A DNA stretch of 64,000 nucleotides, taken from Eutreptiella sp. 'Long Island Sound 2002'. Lineage: Eukaryota; Euglenozoa; Euglenophyceae; Eutreptiales; Eutreptiaceae. Positions 61,524-64,000 of the stretch are shown here, piece after piece. The stretch is taken from positions 189,131,694-189,195,693 of the forward strand of contig OZ038380.1 of assembly GCA_964036045.1 (NCBI GenBank), written 5' to 3'. A program made the translations under genes and the position numbers. The notes beneath the pieces are model-generated. The model did not search any database. It was not told where the DNA came from and saw nothing but the letters and a program-made list of their open reading frames with translations. The number at the start of each line of letters is the position of its first letter. Within the stretch, counting starts at the first letter, position 1.

Positions 61524-62560
61524 GGCTTGGTGCTAGGCCGAGGCCAGAATGAATGCCCAAATTCTGAAGCAGTTGTATTCTTGTGCTTTCGTAAACACGA
61601 GCTGAACCTCGTTTCAACTGTTGTTTGCATCTACATTGAAGGCAACCTTTCTTTCCTTGCCCACCCACCCACCTAGCGCCCAGTTATCGGCCTCTTACGC
61701 CCAAGCTTTCGCTTGGGGCTTTTGCATGCGCCGTTGGGTCTACCTGAGGGTCATGCCGCCCACCCACCCACCTCCTGCCAATGTTTGCTGAAACCGACAC
61801 CGCCGCGTGTTCCAAGGCGTTGTCTAACTGAGTTGACGCCTGCATTCTTGCGTTTCTGGTCGTGGGTGTCTAGTGTATGACTAGTTGGGCAAGTGGGTCC
61901 TTAGGTAACTACCCCCCCCCCCCCCCCGGGGGGGGTAGATTTTTTTTTGTTAAGGACCGCCCTTAGGGACCGCCCCAAGGGACCACGAACCGCCAACCAC
62001 CAACCACCACCAACCGCCAACCGCCACCAATCGCCAACTGCCAACCGCCAGCGGCAACCAACCACCAACCGCCAACCACTGCCAACCACCACCAACCATC
62101 AATCACCAACCACCAACCGCTGCCAACCATCACCAACCGCCACCAACCGCCAACCGCCAACCGCCAATCGCCACCAACCGCCAACCGCCAAGCGCCACCA
62201 ACCATGGTTGAACATATGAGCTACACGTGGTCTTTTTGCAAAACTGCCGTTCTCGAACACTTTTTTTTCCTCTTAAGGACACCCCTGTGGTTGGGTCCCG
62301 CATTGCGGAGCGGAATGTCAACGCACCTGTCCATGCTACTGCCGGCGACACGGGTTTTGGTGACACTTTGTGCCCGTCCCAAATTCTGAATTGAGCGGTT
62401 GTCTTCTTGTGCTTTCGCTAACTGGGGGGATGATTTCTGGTAGGGGCGCGTTCGTGGCTGCGGTGGGGGCCCCAGTGGGCCTGCAGCCCCCGCACACCGT
62501 GGTCCGGGGCCTGTGTGAGGCAATCGCGATGGTGTGTCAGGGGTGGGAGCCTGAGCCGGC
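61524..62560. other. Repeat-rich DNA, no gene
   Basis: It holds CCCAAATTCTGAA with TTCTTGTGCTTTCG at 61556-61597 and again at 62376-62421, the block shared with 48024 at 61602-61640, and the CCAACCGCCA array at 61985-62205 after a C/G run at 61912-61935. Confidence 0.6.
61985..62205 (+). repeat. CCAACCGCCA-type minisatellite, long array
   Basis: Irregular units of CCAACCGCCA, CCACCAACC and CCAATCGCCA; same family as 3110-3207. Open frames on both strands here (Gln/Pro/Thr or Gly/Trp/Val) are artefacts. Confidence 0.9.
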
Positions 62561-62940
62561 GGACATTGGACATCCCGCGTATTTTTGTTGATGCCATGTG
62601 ATGCGCGCTCACCACAAGCCCCCACCCCTCGTACTGTGTGGGGTGGTGGGGCTCAGGGGGGAGGGGCGATTTGGCGCTGTGCCCCAGCTGGGTCACTAGC
62701 CAGCAGGCAGCCGAGCTCTATGGCGCTCTCGTGGCGCTGGGGTGTTGGTGGGGGACAACATGGATGCGTTGGCGCAGCTGCTCTGGGTTGGGGGGGGCGG
62801 GATACGGCAGCAGCAGCGCATATTGCGCCTTGTAGCGCATCGCTTGCGTTGGACAGGTGTGACCGTGACCCTCTGCTGTGTACCTTTGGGGCTAAACCCC
62901 GCGGACCCTATCAGCCGTGCGTGGGATGGATGCACCGCTT
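62560..62940 (+). pseudogene. RNase H fragment of a DIRS/LTR-like retroelement
   Basis: All four RNase H landmarks are visible in different frames: RIFVDAM (62577), TSQQAAELYGALVAL (about 62698), MLVGDNMDALAQLL (62742) and VPLGLNPADPISR (about 62881). The ADPISR end matches the ADPMSR of 49235-50905, so the two are probably related elements. The rest of the element is missing. Confidence 0.65.
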
Positions 62941-63106
62941 GGCAAGCAGTGCTTGAACGCGGCGGCCAAGGGACGCGTGTGGTTGGTGTTGCCGCAACGG
63001 TCCGCATGGGGGGCCATCGGAGACTGCAATAAAGCAGGGACTCTGTGTCAACTCCAGCTCCCCGCGTCGGAGGGGGGGGGGGTTGACAGACATAATATTT
63101 TTTCGT

Positions 63107-63202
63107 GAGGCAGGCAAAAGACTGTTTGCAGCAAATAGCGAAGAGGACTCCCAGGGTGTTGTGCCATGCAGGGCGGGGCAGGGCAGGGCTCCAGCAAACA
63201 AA
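63107..63202 (+). repeat. 96-bp direct repeat, copy 1
   Basis: GGCAGGCAAAAGACTGTTTG, CAGGGTGTTGTGCCAT and GGCAGGGCTCCAG recur at 63403-63499, 296 bp away in the same orientation. Confidence 0.9.
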
Positions 63203-63402
63203 ACTGTGGTTTTCCATAAAAACTGAGATTTTATTTGGGGCGGGGGGGCTGGCTGTGGCAGTGGCTGTGACTGACCTGTACCCCGCCCCCTGTATACTTT
63301 AGCGGATGTTCATTTTGTGAGAGGGACCTCAGCGGTCACCTCGCCCATACACTGCACTATTTGGCGCCCTGAGCGCAGCCAAGCGCCATCATCATACCCC
63401 CA

Positions 63403-63499
63403 TGGGGCAGGCAAAAGACTGTTTGCAGCAAATAATGAAGAGGACTCTCAGGGTGTTGTGCCATCCAGGGCGGGGCAGGGCAGGGCTCCAGTAAACAAA
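63403..63499 (+). repeat. 97-bp direct repeat, copy 2
   Basis: See 63107-63202; a handful of differences. The remaining DNA to 64000 has only short frames without motifs. Confidence 0.9.
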
Positions 63500-64000
63500 A
63501 CATGGCCATGGCCATGACCACAGCGACAAATATCACCACAACAACGGGGAGTACACTTGCGCAGACCATGTGGGCCAGCAATGATTCCCTTACAACCCAC
63601 GTTGTGCACATTGATCTGTTGACCCTGTCACTCTCCACTCTGGTAGCAAGAAATTAGTGCATAATGCGCGGATCAACGATACATCCATTCTATCGGCTGG
63701 CCGATTCCGCAGGTGTGCAGCAGGTGCTGCACTGTGGGTCAGGGTCATTTTCAGGGGCACGGTCATTTTGGGTTCGGTCATATTTGGGGGTTGGGGTCTT
63801 ACCGGGGGCTGGGGTCATATTTGGGGTAGGGAGCAGGAAAAAAAAATTATGAGAACAGAAAGTACCAGAGAACTTGAGGATGGGCTGACCAGTCATAGCG
63901 CAATAGCGACATTTCAAGAATCAAATCATTCTCCGTGAAAAGTGATGCTCTCCAGTAATGTGGAGAATGACCTGTCCTGCTGTAAGGGAAGGGAAATCCA

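Overview
This window looks like nuclear DNA from a GC-rich unicellular eukaryote, probably an alga. The evidence is spliced genes with GT-AG introns, eukaryotic families (a mitochondrial AFG1-type ATPase, a GT61/DUF563-type Golgi glycosyltransferase, a tail-anchored C2 protein), many classes of eukaryotic transposable element, and more than thirty poly-G or poly-C runs of nine or more bases. A green or prasinophyte-like alga is my best guess, but no marker in the window proves the lineage.

Layout. 1-53 is the probable 3' end of a gene that enters from the left. 54-8,300 is repeat-rich non-coding DNA. 8,360-11,160 is a decayed LINE with reverse transcriptase, zinc-knuckle and RNase H domains. 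13,463-13,663 holds a CCCH-finger ORF. 15,367-17,136 is a predicted gene with an Asp/Arg-rich region, an RRM-like segment and a SUMO-like C-terminus. 20,885-24,932 is a four-exon GT61-like glycosyltransferase. 25-32 kb is repeats only. 32,675-35,071 is a 2.4-kb mobile element carrying a ULP1-like cysteine protease; it interrupts a repeat whose uninterrupted copy lies at 3,872-4,179. 35,410-35,988 is the C2 gene. 37,154-37,660 is a hAT-like MITE. 40,653-46,142 is the three-exon AFG1-like ATPase with a 3.6-kb repeat-filled intron. 46,720-47,278 is another terminal-inverted-repeat element. 47.6-50.9 kb holds decayed RT and RT-RNase H retroelement pieces. 52,335-53,343 is a 50-bp minisatellite. 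55,155-61,523 is a Penelope-like retroelement with terminal direct repeats; its 3' repeat is split by an 800-bp insertion. 62.6-63.0 kb holds another RNase H fragment.

The host genes do not form an operon or an obvious pathway; they are islands in a mobile-element landscape. The two best-supported biological novelties are (1) the ULP1-carrying element with its empty site, its 10-bp duplicated target and ends made of repeated GCGTAAGTCGC motifs, and (2) the Penelope-like element with a zinc-knuckle ORF, a GIY-YIG nuclease placed before the RT, and an RT active site that reads FRDN instead of YxDD. Five introns can be placed in the two best gene models. All are phase 0, and the largest is bounded by a 14-bp near-perfect direct repeat around AG|GT, which suggests intron gain by insertion. 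All assignments rest on reading the sequence and on family motifs; no database search was run.
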